DNA of 64,000 bases, from assembly GCA_026826555.1 (NCBI GenBank), contig JAKSZT010038955.1, positions 3,520,899 to 3,584,898 on the forward strand, in the 5' to 3' direction. Below, piece after piece: positions 1 to 10,860 of this stretch (position 1 is the first letter of the stretch; each line of letters opens with the position of its first letter). Both the position numbers and the translations under genes were made by a program. Below the pieces are notes generated by a model that made no database searches, had not been told where the DNA came from, and saw only the letters and a program-made list of their open reading frames with translations. This DNA is from Tolypeutes matacus (lineage: Eukaryota > Chordata > Mammalia > Cingulata > Chlamyphoridae).

Positions 1-1340
1 TATTTTTAACTAGCCTGTCAAGCTCAGGCAGAACAGTCCATTCAACAAATGGTACTGAGAAAATTGATTATCCATAGCAAAAGAAGGAAAGAGGACCCCT
101 ATCTCACACTTTATACAAAAATTAACTCAAAATGAATCAAATACCTAAATATGAAAGCAAGAACCATAAAACTTCTAGAAGAAAAGGTAGGAAAATATCT
201 TCAAGACCTGGTGGTAGGTGGTGGATTCTCAAAGTAGATAAGAGGAGGACTGATATGGACTACTGATATTTAATGCATGTATAAATAGTAATTAGCTTTA
301 CTGTGAGTGTGGAAATGTACAGAGTTGATGGCAACACATTATAGTGAGGAACAGCTGGTTTATCAATGGAGATGTGGCTGAAAATGGTAGTCTAGGGATG
401 TAAATGTCAATTGACAGAAAGATAGAGAATAATCTACGGACTGAATAGTACAGTAAACCCAGTGGTGGAGGAGAATAGTGGTTGATAGTACAGATGCAAC
501 AGTGTACTTTGTGAGGTAGAGTAGACATATGTCAGTATTGCAGGGTGGTTGAAATGTGGGGAAGCATGGGAAAAATACAACTGGAGTAACCTATGGAGTG
601 TGGTTAACAGTAACAATATAATATTCTTGCATCTATGCCATTATGTGTTGATAATGGGGGAATATGGAAAATGTCTGCCAAATGTACACTGTGGACCTGG
701 TAATAATTGAATTATATTATCTCATAATCTGTAACAGCTATTCCACCAGGGCATATTGTGTTGATGGAGGGATGTTGTTTGGGAATTCTGCACATGTGCA
801 TGATTGTTTTGTAAGTTTACAAGTTCTGCCATAAACATATATTTAAAAAATGATAATGGGGTGTGTTGGGGGGAAAACACACCAAATGTAAGATAAGGCC
901 TATAATTAGTAGTAAGATTTTGACAATATTCTTTCATAATTTGTAACAAATATCTCACGATAATGCAAGGTGTTGGTGGAGGGTTGATGTATGGGACCCC
1001 TGTATGATGCATGAATGTTTGCTTTTTAAGTTCACAACTTTTACCATACACTTATTGTTTATGTATGTTCATGTATAAATGATATAAAAATAATAATAAT
1101 AGGGTAATAATAAGGTTGGGGGAAAATACTTTAGTTAGTAGTAATATTTTTAAGATGCTCTTTAATCATTAGTTAAAAATTTTTCACAACAATGCAAGGT
1201 ATTGGTGGTGGGGTGAGGTATGAGATCCCTGTATGACTTTATGTTTGTTTGTTTTGTGAGTTCACAACTATTAAAATATACTTATTGTTTATGTATGTTA
1301 ATATATGAATGATATACTTCAATAAATTTTTAAAAATGGA
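1..1340 (+). repeat. LINE-1 fragment: ORF2 relic plus internally repeated 3' UTR
   Basis: Positions 30-220 resemble a LINE-1 ORF2 segment in sense orientation (frames broken). From about 240 to 1330 the sequence resembles a LINE-1 3' untranslated region. The region 870-1330 holds two imperfect copies of a unit of roughly 235 bp, each with a run like 'taacaaatatctcac' followed by 'aatgcaaggt', and an earlier partial copy precedes them. The end at about 1330 is A-rich. The element is truncated by the window start. The LINE-1 identity is recognition, not a search. Confidence 0.6.
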
Positions 1341-1893
1341 AAAATATTAAACAAACCTAAATAAACTTATTGAAAAATACTGATATCAGAAACAACTAGA
1401 TTATATAGAAAAGGTACACATTAATAAAATGAAGGCATAAAGTATTGATAAAAGTCACAAAATTTAATACTTATTCCATGTATATCTTGCAATATAGTTT
1501 AAAATAAAAGCCATGTAAAACAATAATAAAAATCATAGAAATATGAGATATTACAACACTTCAATGACTTGATGGCTTTGTTTGGAAGATATTTATTTGC
1601 ACAGAATTCACAAAATGTGGTAAAAATCATTTTGATTTTGAGGAATGTAATCACATACTATGTGCCTGGAAATAAACATACCATTTCATCCCAAATTAAC
1701 CTACAATATAAAATAATTCCAAATTGAGTCACAGGATGATTTCTTCACTTGGAACTTGACAAATAATTTTTTAATATTAAGTTGGAAACAATAAATCAAT
1801 GAAAATAGCCAAGTCATGCTTATTAAGAAGAGTAAAAAGGGGATATTTACTCTAGAAAATGAGGAAAATACAAAACTATAAAAATTAATGATG
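1341..1893 (+). repeat. LINE-1 ORF2 relic, AT-rich
   Basis: AT-rich sequence with weak resemblance to LINE-1 ORF2 in sense orientation and no usable reading frame. It appears to continue after the retroposon at 1894-2112 into the LINE-1 3' part at 2150-3600, as if that retroposon landed inside it. Confidence 0.4.
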
Positions 1894-2112
1894 GGAGGTG
1901 GGCAACATTGGAATCCCAGTGGGTTCCATGTAATATTTTGGGTAATCTAAGCACCTCTTAAAATATATTTATATATATATAAATAACATTTTTGTAAGCA
2001 AATGCACATATATGCATATATATTTATATATCATTTTACAAATATTGGTATGTATTGTGAAAATTTTGATTTTTACCCACAATAAAAAAATTAAAAAAAA
2101 TTAATTAATTAA
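1894..2112 (+). repeat. 3' fragment of poly-A retroposon family
   Basis: This stretch is an inverted match to 50212-50420. Shared parts include the run near 'cccagtgggttcc', the AT-rich block with 'gcacatatatgcatat', and the end 'tacccacaata' followed by an A-rich tail (2082-2112). The tail marks a plus-orientation non-LTR retroposon 3' end. Confidence 0.6.
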
Positions 2113-2149
2113 TGAGTATCCTGATGTGGGAAAAAAACAGAAAGTCCAA

Positions 2150-2993
2150 TGAAATGGAAAAGAAAATATGAGAATATAGTAGAGCCTAAAGATAGCATTT
2201 TGATCCAGTGTAAAAAAAAAAAAAAGATACTAGGATAATTTACCAATTGTCAATAGAATTTTTCACGTAAATATTAACAAATTCCCTACTTTGAAATATA
2301 TGAAACAGCAGTAAAATTTTCAAAAGACATGATCATTAAAACAGAAATGTAAAAAAAGAAAGAAATTCAAGAAAAGATAAAGGAAAATGTTCAAAAAATA
2401 GCTAAATATGCAAATGAAGACAACAATGAAATACCATTTCCATCAATAAGATTGACAAATACTAAAAGTCAACATACTTAGTGTTGAAAGGGAAAATTAG
2501 TCCTTTCATTTGCCTTTAAAATATTGCTCACATAAAATACTACAACTATTCTTCGGGACAAAGTTGAAAAATATGATAAGCAATTTTACATCTAAGAAGC
2601 TATTAGAAAGAAGTCATTATGGATGTGCACAAATATTCAGCTATGAGAAAATTTATTATGAAATTGTTTATAATGACAAAACTTTTGGAAACAGACACCA
2701 ATGGGTAATGAAATAGAAAATGACACTTTATAAACATGCTCTATAAAAAACATTTAGTTTATTTATTTAAATTTTTGAATAATTTTTAAGAAGATAGAAA
2801 AATATTCATGATATTTTAAAGTAAAATTAGTAACATAAAAAAAAGATATAGTGATATGGCACTTCCACTCCTAGGTATATATCCAAGAGAAATAAACACT
2901 TATATGCACACAAACACATACATATGAATGTTCATAGCAAACATTATTCATAATAGCCAAACTGTACAAACAAACTAAGTGTCCATCAACTGA

Positions 2994-3036
<43 letters not shown>

Positions 3037-3050
3037 ATANNNNNNNNNNA

Positions 3051-3097
<47 letters not shown>

Positions 3098-3600
3098 AAG
3101 GTGGTGAATCCATACCTTGCAATTCAGCAATAAAAAGAATTGTAATATTTATTTATGCTCCAATTTGGCTCAACCTTGAAAACATGATCGCAAGTAGAAG
3201 GCAGCAATCACAAGGACTACATATTATGTGATTCCATTTGTATGAAATATCCAGAATTGGAAATCTATAGAGAAAGAAAGTAGGATCATGATTATCTAGG
3301 GCTGGGAAAGGGGGAAATTATGGAGTGACTGCTTAAGGATACAGGGCTTCTTTTGGGAGGGGGCCAAAATATTCTAAAATTAGATTGTGGTCATCATTGC
3401 ACAACCTTGTGAATATACTAAAAAAAAATGGCTTGTACAGTTTTAATGGATGAATTATATGGCATGTAAATTATATTTCAATTAATATGCTAAAAATATA
3501 TGTCTATACAATATGAACCCCTAAAAAATATGTGTATATTTAACTTCAAAGTATTAAAAAATGTTAAATATAGTTGTCTTCTGATGTTGAATATATAGGT
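2150..3600 (+). repeat. LINE-1 ORF2 3' end and start of 3' UTR
   Basis: Around 2860-3000 and 3110-3300 the sequence matches the familiar end of mammalian LINE-1 ORF2 (for example 'actcctaggtatatatcc' and 'cataatagccaa'), followed by typical 3' UTR text. It is interrupted by a TAAA microsatellite and an assembly gap at 2993-3098. All frames are broken. Confidence 0.7.
2993..3098. repeat. (TAAA)n microsatellite containing a 10-N gap
   Basis: A pure TAAA tetranucleotide array interrupted by ten N at 3040-3049. Both sides are the same array, so the gap most likely reflects failure to assemble through the repeat, and the true array length is unknown. Confidence 0.95.
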
Positions 3601-4115
3601 AATATTTAACTGATTTTTGCTTTTCTGTACATTCTAAACTTTCTACAATGGACATGCTTTTTCTTTTTTAAAATTTCAAAACTCATATATTCTAGCAACC
3701 GATATTCCAGACTCTACCTCCATGAGTCTGCTCACTCTCCTTAGTTCATATCAGTGACACCATGCACTATTTGTCTTTTGTCTCTGGCTTACTTCATGGT
3801 GAGATCCTTCTGTATAATAACTGCAATGATGGGCACCTGACATTACTCATTTGTCAAGTCCTATGGATCTGTACAGCACAAAGTATAAACCATAATGTAA
3901 ACTACAGACTTTAGTTAGTAGCAATGATTCAATATTGGTTCATCAACTGTAACAAATGTACCATGCTAATTTAAGAGGGCAATAATAGGGGTAACTATGT
4001 GTGGGGGTGAGTGGGGGTTATATGAGAATTCCCTCCCTTTTGGTATAATTTTTCTGTAAATGTAAACTTAAAACTTCTCTAAAAATAAAGTTAACAAGTA
4101 AAAATTTTAAATATT
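3601..4115 (+). repeat. LINE-1-type 3' UTR fragment
   Basis: 3890-4110 carries text typical of old mammalian LINE-1 3' ends, including 'tgtaacaaatgtaccatgc', an 'aataataggggtaact' block and a final 'ctaaaaataaagt'. No gene is seen here. Confidence 0.5.
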
Positions 4116-4769
4116 TCAAAACTAATTCATGAAATGCAGCAACAATTTGCAAAGACTGGGAGATGTATTTTGTTATTTCTTTTTTTATGTTGGTTTGATT
4201 TGATAGCTCCAGGCATTCAAGGAAATCTCTGCCAGATCACTGGGTGTTTACAAACTTAAGGAAGAGACAGGTCAGAGACTTCACCAGAGTTCCCAAGTGA
4301 GGCAAGAGAGCCTGAGCTCCTCCTGAGGCAAAGGCCTATCAATCAGCAAAATAACAAGGTTCAGACATATGATGTCCCACATTTCCTTTTTTATTTTTAA
4401 TTTCTCAGGACAGTTAAGCACCTTCCCTAGAGGTGATAGCTCAAGAAGAACTTCCAGGGTTCCTGACATGTGGCCAGGCCCTGACTCCATGAGGCATCTG
4501 CAACCAGTAAGATACAGGTGTTTTTTCCAAGTCCATCAGGTGAGCTGACATCTAAGGGCGAGACTAATGTGGATTGGGATCATGTACCGCCTTAATGAGC
4601 CCTGTCCATGATTGAGAAAACATGATGAGACTCCTGGATGTTGCACCCAGAGCCATGCCAGGTTGTCTCTTTTTGCTTTTTTTCAATGATGTCATTGGGC
4701 TCAACATGATGGTGGGGAGCAAAGCCAGGGAACAAGTAATACTGAATAGCCTGGAAGAGGAAGGAGATA

Positions 4770-5175
4770 AATATACAAGTTAAATTGTGTCCCTCAAAAG
4801 GATATGTTCAAATCCCATGAATGTGACCTTTTTAGGAAATAGGGTCTTTGAAGACATCATTAGTCAAGGTGAAGCCACCATGGATTAAGGGTGACCCTAT
4901 CTAATAACACTGACATCCTTATAAGAAGAGGAAATCAGGGCACACAGACTGATACCAGGGAGAATGCCAGTGACAATGGCAGCAGAGACAGGAGTGCTGT
5001 ATCTTCAAGCTAAGGCATGTCAAAGGCTGCCAGCAAACACCAGACTCTAGAGGATGCAAGGAAGGCCTCTCCCCTGCAGAATTCAGAGGCAGCATGGCCC
5101 TTCCAGCACCTTGATTTCAGACTTCTGGCCACCAGGGCTGTGAAAGAATAAAACTGTCATTTTAAGGCATATATA
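4770..5175 (+). repeat. Old mammalian interspersed repeat
   Basis: It contains the string series 'aaattgtgtccctc', 'aatgtgacctttttagg' and 'gacatccttataagaag', and ends at 'gaataaaactgtc'. This recalls an ancient MER/MLT-class repeat common in mammals. Related copies sit at 7020-7425 and 38280-38665. The family assignment is uncertain. Confidence 0.5.
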
Positions 5176-5294
5176 TATATTATACACTCACTCTGGTAAA
5201 AGTGGGGCCTTAAATTTTCAATTCAGATAAAATCATTCTACCATAAAATAACGTGTCCTAATGTTGACTAAACAATATTGCAAATTCAAAATTA

Positions 5295-5330
5295 TTACTG
5301 TTGTTGTTATTATTATTATTATTATTAAAT
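5295..5330. repeat. (TTA)n microsatellite
   Basis: A short trinucleotide array at the equivalent place in all three type I blocks (longest at 36981-37028), which supports common descent of the blocks. Confidence 0.9.
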
Positions 5331-5703
5331 TTTGCCTGGGCACAGCCAGGACAGACAATTAGATTCTGAGAATTAAGTGCAGAGTGTCATAGTGTTAGTT
5401 GAATAAAATGAAGAAAATTTATTTAAATGAGGAAAATTACTTTATAAGTGTTTGAATAAAATATCATATAACACAGAATAGCATTGCAAATTTATTTTCT
5501 CTGTTTGAAACTTGGAAAAGTAATGGTCTTACTTAGAACAGATGTAGTGCAGAATCCCTAGGGTTTCAATGCCTTAAGCAAGAAGAGGAAGCTGTATATT
5601 ATTGCAGGAATCTGTGGTTTCCACAAATCTTCCTTGAAACAGAGTCTTTGCTGTGGGTGGGCCATGATCACCCCCTGAAGCTCAGCCTCCTCCTGCATGG
5701 GGA

Positions 5704-5742
5704 GGTTTGTGTCTGGGCTCACTTTGATTTCCCCTCACTGTG
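5704..5742 (-). promoter_or_regulatory. V recombination signal, 23-bp spacer
   Basis: On the minus strand, directly after the last V codon: heptamer CACAGTG (5736-5742), a spacer of exactly 23 bp (5713-5735) and nonamer ACACAAACC (5704-5712). This is the expected IGHV arrangement for RAG-mediated joining to a 12-bp-spacer D segment. The heptamer is consensus and the nonamer is close to consensus. Confidence 0.93.
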
Positions 5743-6177
5743 TCTCATACAATAATACACAGCTGTGTCCTCAGCAGTCACAGAGCTCGGCTGCACAGAG
5801 AACTGGTTCTTGGATGTGTCTCTGGAGGTGGAGAGTTGGCTCTTGAGGGATGGATTGTAGTAAGTGTTACCATTATAACATATTCCAGATAACCACTGCA
5901 GCCCTGTCCCTGGGGACTGACAGATCCAATGCCAGCAGTAACCACTGGTTGTGATGGAGAATCCAGAGACAGAACAGGTGAGGCTCAGGATCTGGGAGGG
6001 CTTCACCAGTCCTGGGCCTGACTCCTGTAGCTGCATCTGGGACAGGACACCTGTGGACAAGGAGAAAAGTGGGTCCTGTGCTCAGAGGAAGTATTCCCTT
6101 TACCTTCAAGCCTGAATCCTGAGACATTCACCTCTGGGAGTTGCCAACAGAAAGAGGAAGAACCACAAGAGTTTCAT
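5743..6177 (-). CDS. IGHV: Immunoglobulin heavy variable segment, clan II (IGHV4-like), open
   Basis: A germline V segment encoding the N-terminal variable domain of an antibody heavy chain after V(D)J joining. Exon 1 (6177-6132, 46 nt) encodes a hydrophobic leader beginning [15 protein letters not shown] and ends at a GT donor. An 81-bp intron ends in CAG, and exon 2 runs 6050-5743. Spliced length is 118 codons, the family norm. Framework 1 reads [16 protein letters not shown]; first Cys (LTC), Trp41 (WHWI), the AEDTAVYYC end and the second Cys are present. Oddities: the near-invariant Arg after WI is Cys (WICQ), and two further unpaired Cys lie in CDR1 (SGYCW) and CDR2 (GICYN). A 23-bp-spacer signal follows, and an octamer-like promoter element lies 109 bp upstream of the ATG. 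It looks recombination-competent; whether the protein folds well with five Cys is open. Confidence 0.88.
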
Positions 6178-6285
6178 GTTCCTTTGTATGAGGCCCATGA
6201 TTTGTAGACAATGTTTTCTGTTTTGAGGAGGATCCTGAGTTTAAGTCCATGTGTGCTGAACTTTCTTCACTTGACCAAAGTGATG

Positions 6286-6293
6286 ACTTGCAT
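6286..6293 (-). promoter_or_regulatory. V promoter octamer, one mismatch (ATGCAAGT)
   Basis: ATGCAAGT on the minus strand, 109 bp upstream of the V leader ATG at 6177. Paralogous elements sit 108-116 bp upstream of the leaders at 25525, 41833 and 63824. The constant spacing supports it as the Oct-factor site of Ig V promoters despite one mismatch to ATGCAAAT. Confidence 0.7.
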
Positions 6294-6299
6294 GTGGGA

Positions 6300-8785
6300 G
6301 GAACTTTTGTATGTAAAGGCCAAAGGAGCCAGGGGAGTTCCTTGTCTCTGGGGCTCCTCTGTGAGAAGGATGCAGGTAGATCCTTAGAAGATCACAGTCC
6401 ACTTCCTGGGTCCCACTTCACTAAGGGGATTTCCTTACCTAGGCCATGAAAAGTTCCTGAAGGAGCTGGTAAGGGAGGTGGATGCAGCCAAGGAAAAAGG
6501 ATGCCTTTGGAAATTTTGTCAGTGTCTCTACTCTAATGGAGATACACAATTATCAGATACCCAACACAAATACATGGCCTGTAATCTGCTCAAATAAATT
6601 TGCTGATCTCTTATCCACTCTGTTAGCTGATTTTACTGGATATTCTAAAGTTTGAAGCAGCAGCTAAATGTATCTAACACATTGAAGTCAGACAAACTGT
6701 GTCCAATCCAATATGTCACAATTCAGAATGACTTTATTTGAATTACTTAATGTGAATGAATATTTCTTCTTAGAATAGGACTTTTATAAAATGTATCCTT
6801 AGTAATTAGTGTTGAATTGAAATTGCTGAAGACAATCTCACGTGCAGTTAATTCTTATCACTTCTAGCAGGTTCCTAAACCTGCTTATTCCCTGAACTTA
6901 GCTGAGTCTGCAGGGACACCATGCACCTCAGGACTCTCTCCTTAGGTAAAACTTTAAGGAACACAAACCCTCCACTGATTTACAAATAGCAACAGTCATC
7001 AACACACCAACATGTTGGATCAGTGCCCTTGGTTGAATTTTGTCTCCCAAAAACACATGGTCAATTTCTAATGCTAGTTGTGTGAATGTGACCTTATTTG
7101 GAAATAGGTTTTTTGAAGATGTTGTGAAGATAAAGTCAAGCTGGATTAGATAGGGCCCTAATCCAAAATGATTGGATTTTAAGAAGGAAAGAATTGGAGA
7201 CAGATAGACTTAAAAAGGCCACCATGTGATAATTGTTTTAGGAATTGAAAGGCCCAGGATTTAAGGCAAATATCAGAGGCAAGGAGGAGGAGGGGAAGGG
7301 TTCTCCCTTACAGACATCAGAGTTTTAGCCTGCAGAACTGCAATTTAATATATTTCTATTGCATTAAGCCATTCAATTTGTGATAGTTTTTTCAAGCAGC
7401 CCTAAAAATCCATCCAATAATTTATTATTCAGGGATCCCAGGAAAGCCCAATTCCTGCTTTCTTGACAATGCCAGTGAATTTTGAATTCAGGGACAATGG
7501 TTTCCCTTTATGGGGGAAATAACATGCAGATCCTTATCAATATAGCAGCACAGTGAATGTTTTGCAGACGGGGTGAGGTCCCAATGACTAAAGGGTAGCT
7601 CCTTGTACAATTATCAGGTCCATTGAAAAATCCCCTGACAGCTGCCCTCCTGAGGCCTGTTTCACTGAATCTGGGACCTTGACTGAGAGACTAGAATTCA
7701 ATAGTGTTCATAGAAATCCCTGGTGCTAAAATAAAGTACTAAATACTTTAATAAAAAAAAAGAATTCAATAGTGTTGAGAGCCCAGTAAAGCTCCCTCCC
7801 CACCTGCCCTGTGACCCTCCGAATGTGACCTCACCCCTATGGGCTTCAGTCTGATAGGGCACAAATTGGGGGTGACAGCAGAAATGTTATTTGTGAATTT
7901 TATAGTAGGAACTCAGAGATGTTTCCTGTTATCTTCACTGTTATTGGTGTTATCATCACCCCAGGGGTGAGAATATGGAGACCTATGTGAGCCCTCACCT
8001 CTGACCTCCACAATTGCACCAGGGCTCCTGCCCTGGCCCTGTCCTTGACGTGTCCCTCCTGTGTGACTGGGGTAGGACAACAACTTCTGCCTCAGGGACC
8101 CAAACTCTACATTTTCCAATTTAATCCTGTTGTTTCTAAGGATCCCTTTTATGTTATGTAAAAAGATTCAGGAGCACTGCCTTGAATGTAGCATATGACA
8201 ACCTTTCTATTCAATATTGTCAAGAGAATTACAATAAAAATATCCTCCATGCTGGAATGTAGGCAACAGAAATGTCAACAGAACTAGGATGAGAAAGACT
8301 AACAGGATGAATCAGGACCTGCTCACTAAGAGCTCTCTGGAAATGTGGGCTCACCTGCTGTGGGAAAGGGGAGGAGAAGGGATGGCAACCAAAATCTAGA
8401 ACCAGGTGTGCCCATTACTCACCAGGTGGTTCACATAGGTTTACACAGATCCTGAATTGGATGTCCTGGGTTTTAGGAGCTGATGATCTCAGAGGAAAAG
8501 TGATATCAATTCTTGCTAACAGAGAAAATCTCCAAGAGGTGTGCATATGTTTCTGTGGGTGAGTATGTGTTGCTAGAGACTGCTCACCCCCAATAAAAAA
8601 ATAAATAATATATATATATATATTAGGCCACCAGATAGAAATTAGCTTTTATCAGTTGTGGACATTATTAAAGAATGCTGTGGTCAGATACCATCACTTG
8701 ATTTTTTTGTCACACATTGTTTTAGAAGAACCAACTGAAGTGACTATTTTGAAATAGAAAGGATAAAAAGGTATATATTTTTAAT
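6300..8785. other. Intergenic flank of type I block, no gene seen
   Basis: Non-coding DNA between V units. It includes an old interspersed repeat at 7020-7425 and a short AT microsatellite at 8603-8625. Around 7960-8100 there is a stretch resembling 26150-26270 and 39170-39290, which ties the flanks of different V units together. Open frames here are short and unconvincing. Confidence 0.6.
7020..7425 (+). repeat. Old mammalian interspersed repeat
   Basis: Related to 4770-5175 and collinear with 38280-38665. Landmarks are 'ttgaattttgtctcccaaa', 'gtgaccttatttggaaata', 'ccctaatccaa' and a final 'taagccattcaat'. Its presence at the same place in copies 1 and 2 of the type I block means it predates the duplication. 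Confidence 0.55.
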
Positions 8786-8789
8786 TAAT

Positions 8790-9205
8790 TATTTTTATTT
8801 TTAAAGAAGCTTTAGATTACATAAATGTTGCATAAAAATATAGGGTATTTATTCCTATATGCCCCATCCCCAACCCCCTACCACACTTTCCAACATTAAC
8901 AACATCCTTCATTAGTGTGGAACATTTGTTACAATTGGAGAACACTTACTGAAGCATTGTTACTAACCATGGACTATAGTTTACATTATAATTTACACTC
9001 TATCCCACACAGTTTTGTAGGTTATAACAAAATATACAATGGCTTGTGTCCATCATTGCAATGTCATATGGGACAACTCCAATGTTCCAAAAATGCCCCC
9101 CATATTACACCTATTCTTAACTCTCCCTACCCTCAAACCTCTGGTGGCCACTGCCTTTATATCAAGGATAAAAGTTCTTCCATTGCTAGAATAACATTTT
9201 AATGA
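8790..9205 (-). repeat. Retroposon fragment shared with duplicated block
   Basis: It starts T-rich (the reverse of an A tail) and then has 'agctttagattacata', 'ttcattagtgtgg' and 'tctggtggccactgccttta'. The same sequence lies at 39425-39830 in block copy 2, and a diverged relative at 50350-50740. Confidence 0.6.
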
Positions 9206-10305
9206 TGTTCTTTTGTAGATTAGCAGTGATGAAAATGCTGGATGAAGTAGCACCACAGCCAGAGAGAGAAGTAAAAGATTTTGGTGGAATTCATGCGGAG
9301 AAGTTGGGAAAGTGCCATCTGATGGCTGACTTTTATTTTCACTGTAAAATGTAGAGAGTATGAAATAAGTTTGAAACATGAACTAACAGAAAGTTGAGTC
9401 CAGATGTTAGAATATAATGGAGTGACATTATTAAAGTCATGAAAAATGAAGCATGGTTGGTCAAGAGAAATGCAGCAAATAGCAGGTGATCAGTGTGTCT
9501 CCCCAAATCCTGGGCCCAATGAATTACTAAACCATCACTTTCTTCCAGTGCCTTACTCCTAAGGTATCAGGAAGTCTTAGAAACCTCACTTTTTGTGTGC
9601 CTCTCACTGCCTTCTTCAGTTAGGCAAAAGCTCCCAAAGGAGTAGAATATTATTAGATCCATCAAAGTCATAGTTAAGCTCTTTTTTAGACTATGTTTTG
9701 AAAAAGGAGAACTTTGCCTCTGAGATTAAGCCCTTCCCAGGTACCCACAGCACTTGCTCTGTGTCTGGGCCCTATGCTTAGTGGATCTTGAGTGCCCCCT
9801 GCAGGCCAGCACCCACCCTACAGGGGGGTTCCTGTTCTGCTCACAAGGCATTTTCCTCACAGCTTCTCTGCCCAGTGTTACCTGGCTGTGCCCTTCAATT
9901 CAGACTGATCTTTAGAGACACCACATGCAGGTGGTACCATCTCTTGACATAGTGAATTTTCCTTAACAACTCAGCATACTCTTCAGGTAGACAAAACAGA
10001 AGAATCTGTGCAACCACAAGGGGGCCCTTCCCTGGAGCCTGCCATATGCTTTGATACAGTCACAGTAATGGTGAATCAAGAGGTTCTCAGGGGGTCTCTC
10101 ATCTCCCTTGTCCTCCTCTGTTTTGAACGTTACAACATAGAACATGTGCACACAGAACCATGGGGATCAAAGCTACACACACATCTACTATACTCATTCC
10201 ACATGCACATAGACATACACACAAAACACACAATGTTACATTAAACATTAAAAATGTTACATTAAATATTTTGATAAATCTGAATGAGACACAGGTACCC
10301 AAAAA
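9206..10305. other. Intergenic, nothing recognised
   Basis: No gene, V segment or clear repeat was recognised. A CA-rich patch lies at 10195-10235. Short open frames on both strands look like chance. Confidence 0.5.
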
Positions 10306-10313
10306 TAATGAGG

Positions 10314-10860
10314 TGTATTAGTCAACCCAAGGGGTGCTGATGAAAAATACCAGAAATGGGTTGGACTTTAAAAAGTGTATTTATTTGGGGTAGAAGTCCA
10401 CAGTTACGAGGCCATAAAGAGTAAATTTCTTCTCTCACCAAAGTCCATTGTCACGTGTTGGAGCAAGGCAGCTGCTGATGTTTGCCAGGGTTCAGGCTTC
10501 TTGGGTTCCTCTCTTCCTGGAGCTGCATTTTTCTCCAGGCTTAGCTCCTCTGGTTCTTCCACAAGGTCAGCTGTAGACTATGAGGTGAACGAGTCACTTC
10601 TCTTCTCTTGGGGTCTTCTCTCCAACATCAAAACTGCAACTCAAAAACTGCTCCCTCTGTCTTTTGTCTTGCCTTTTATATTTGATTCCCCCACCCACCA
10701 AGGGGTGGGGCTCAATGCCCTACTGAAATGGCCCAGCCAATGCCCTAATCATAACTAATCATGCCCAGATTAACAGATCTGTTTACTGGCATGATCCAAT
10801 TATATTTTTGTAATTCATAATTACATCAAATAGCCAAATGGCTACATGAGGGGTGGAGTT
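10314..10860 (-). repeat. LTR-like interspersed repeat
   Basis: Read on the minus strand, it has a TATAAAAGG-type box near 10680-10670, an AATAAA-type signal near 10384-10379, and begins and ends roughly in TG/CA-like sequence. This is LTR-like organisation. No internal retroviral sequence adjoins it, so it would be a solitary LTR. The family is not known to me. Confidence 0.4.

Larger units (their letters stand above)
4205..9210 (-). repeat. Tandem IGHV block, type I, copy 1
   Basis: This block contains the clan II V segment at 5704-6293 and aligns by eye with 34870-39830 and with 52240-64000 (the latter minus the provirus). Shared landmarks, in order, are a 'gaggca...cctcctgaggca' stretch (4300 / 35950 / 53197), a TTA microsatellite (5300 / 36981 / 62880) and the V segment in all three. 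The 3' flank with 'gttaaatgtatc' or its equivalent (6604 / 37900), an old mammalian repeat (7020 / 38280) and a retroposon (8790 / 39425) are seen in copies 1 and 2. The block boundaries are approximate. Confidence 0.7.

Noticed and set aside
2871..3122. Open frame of repeated IYLF residues
   Set aside because: It is only the translated TAAA microsatellite with the N gap inside.
5873..6127. 84-codon frame through the V leader intron
   Set aside because: It is a shifted shadow of the V exon plus intron; the spliced frame carries the V motifs.
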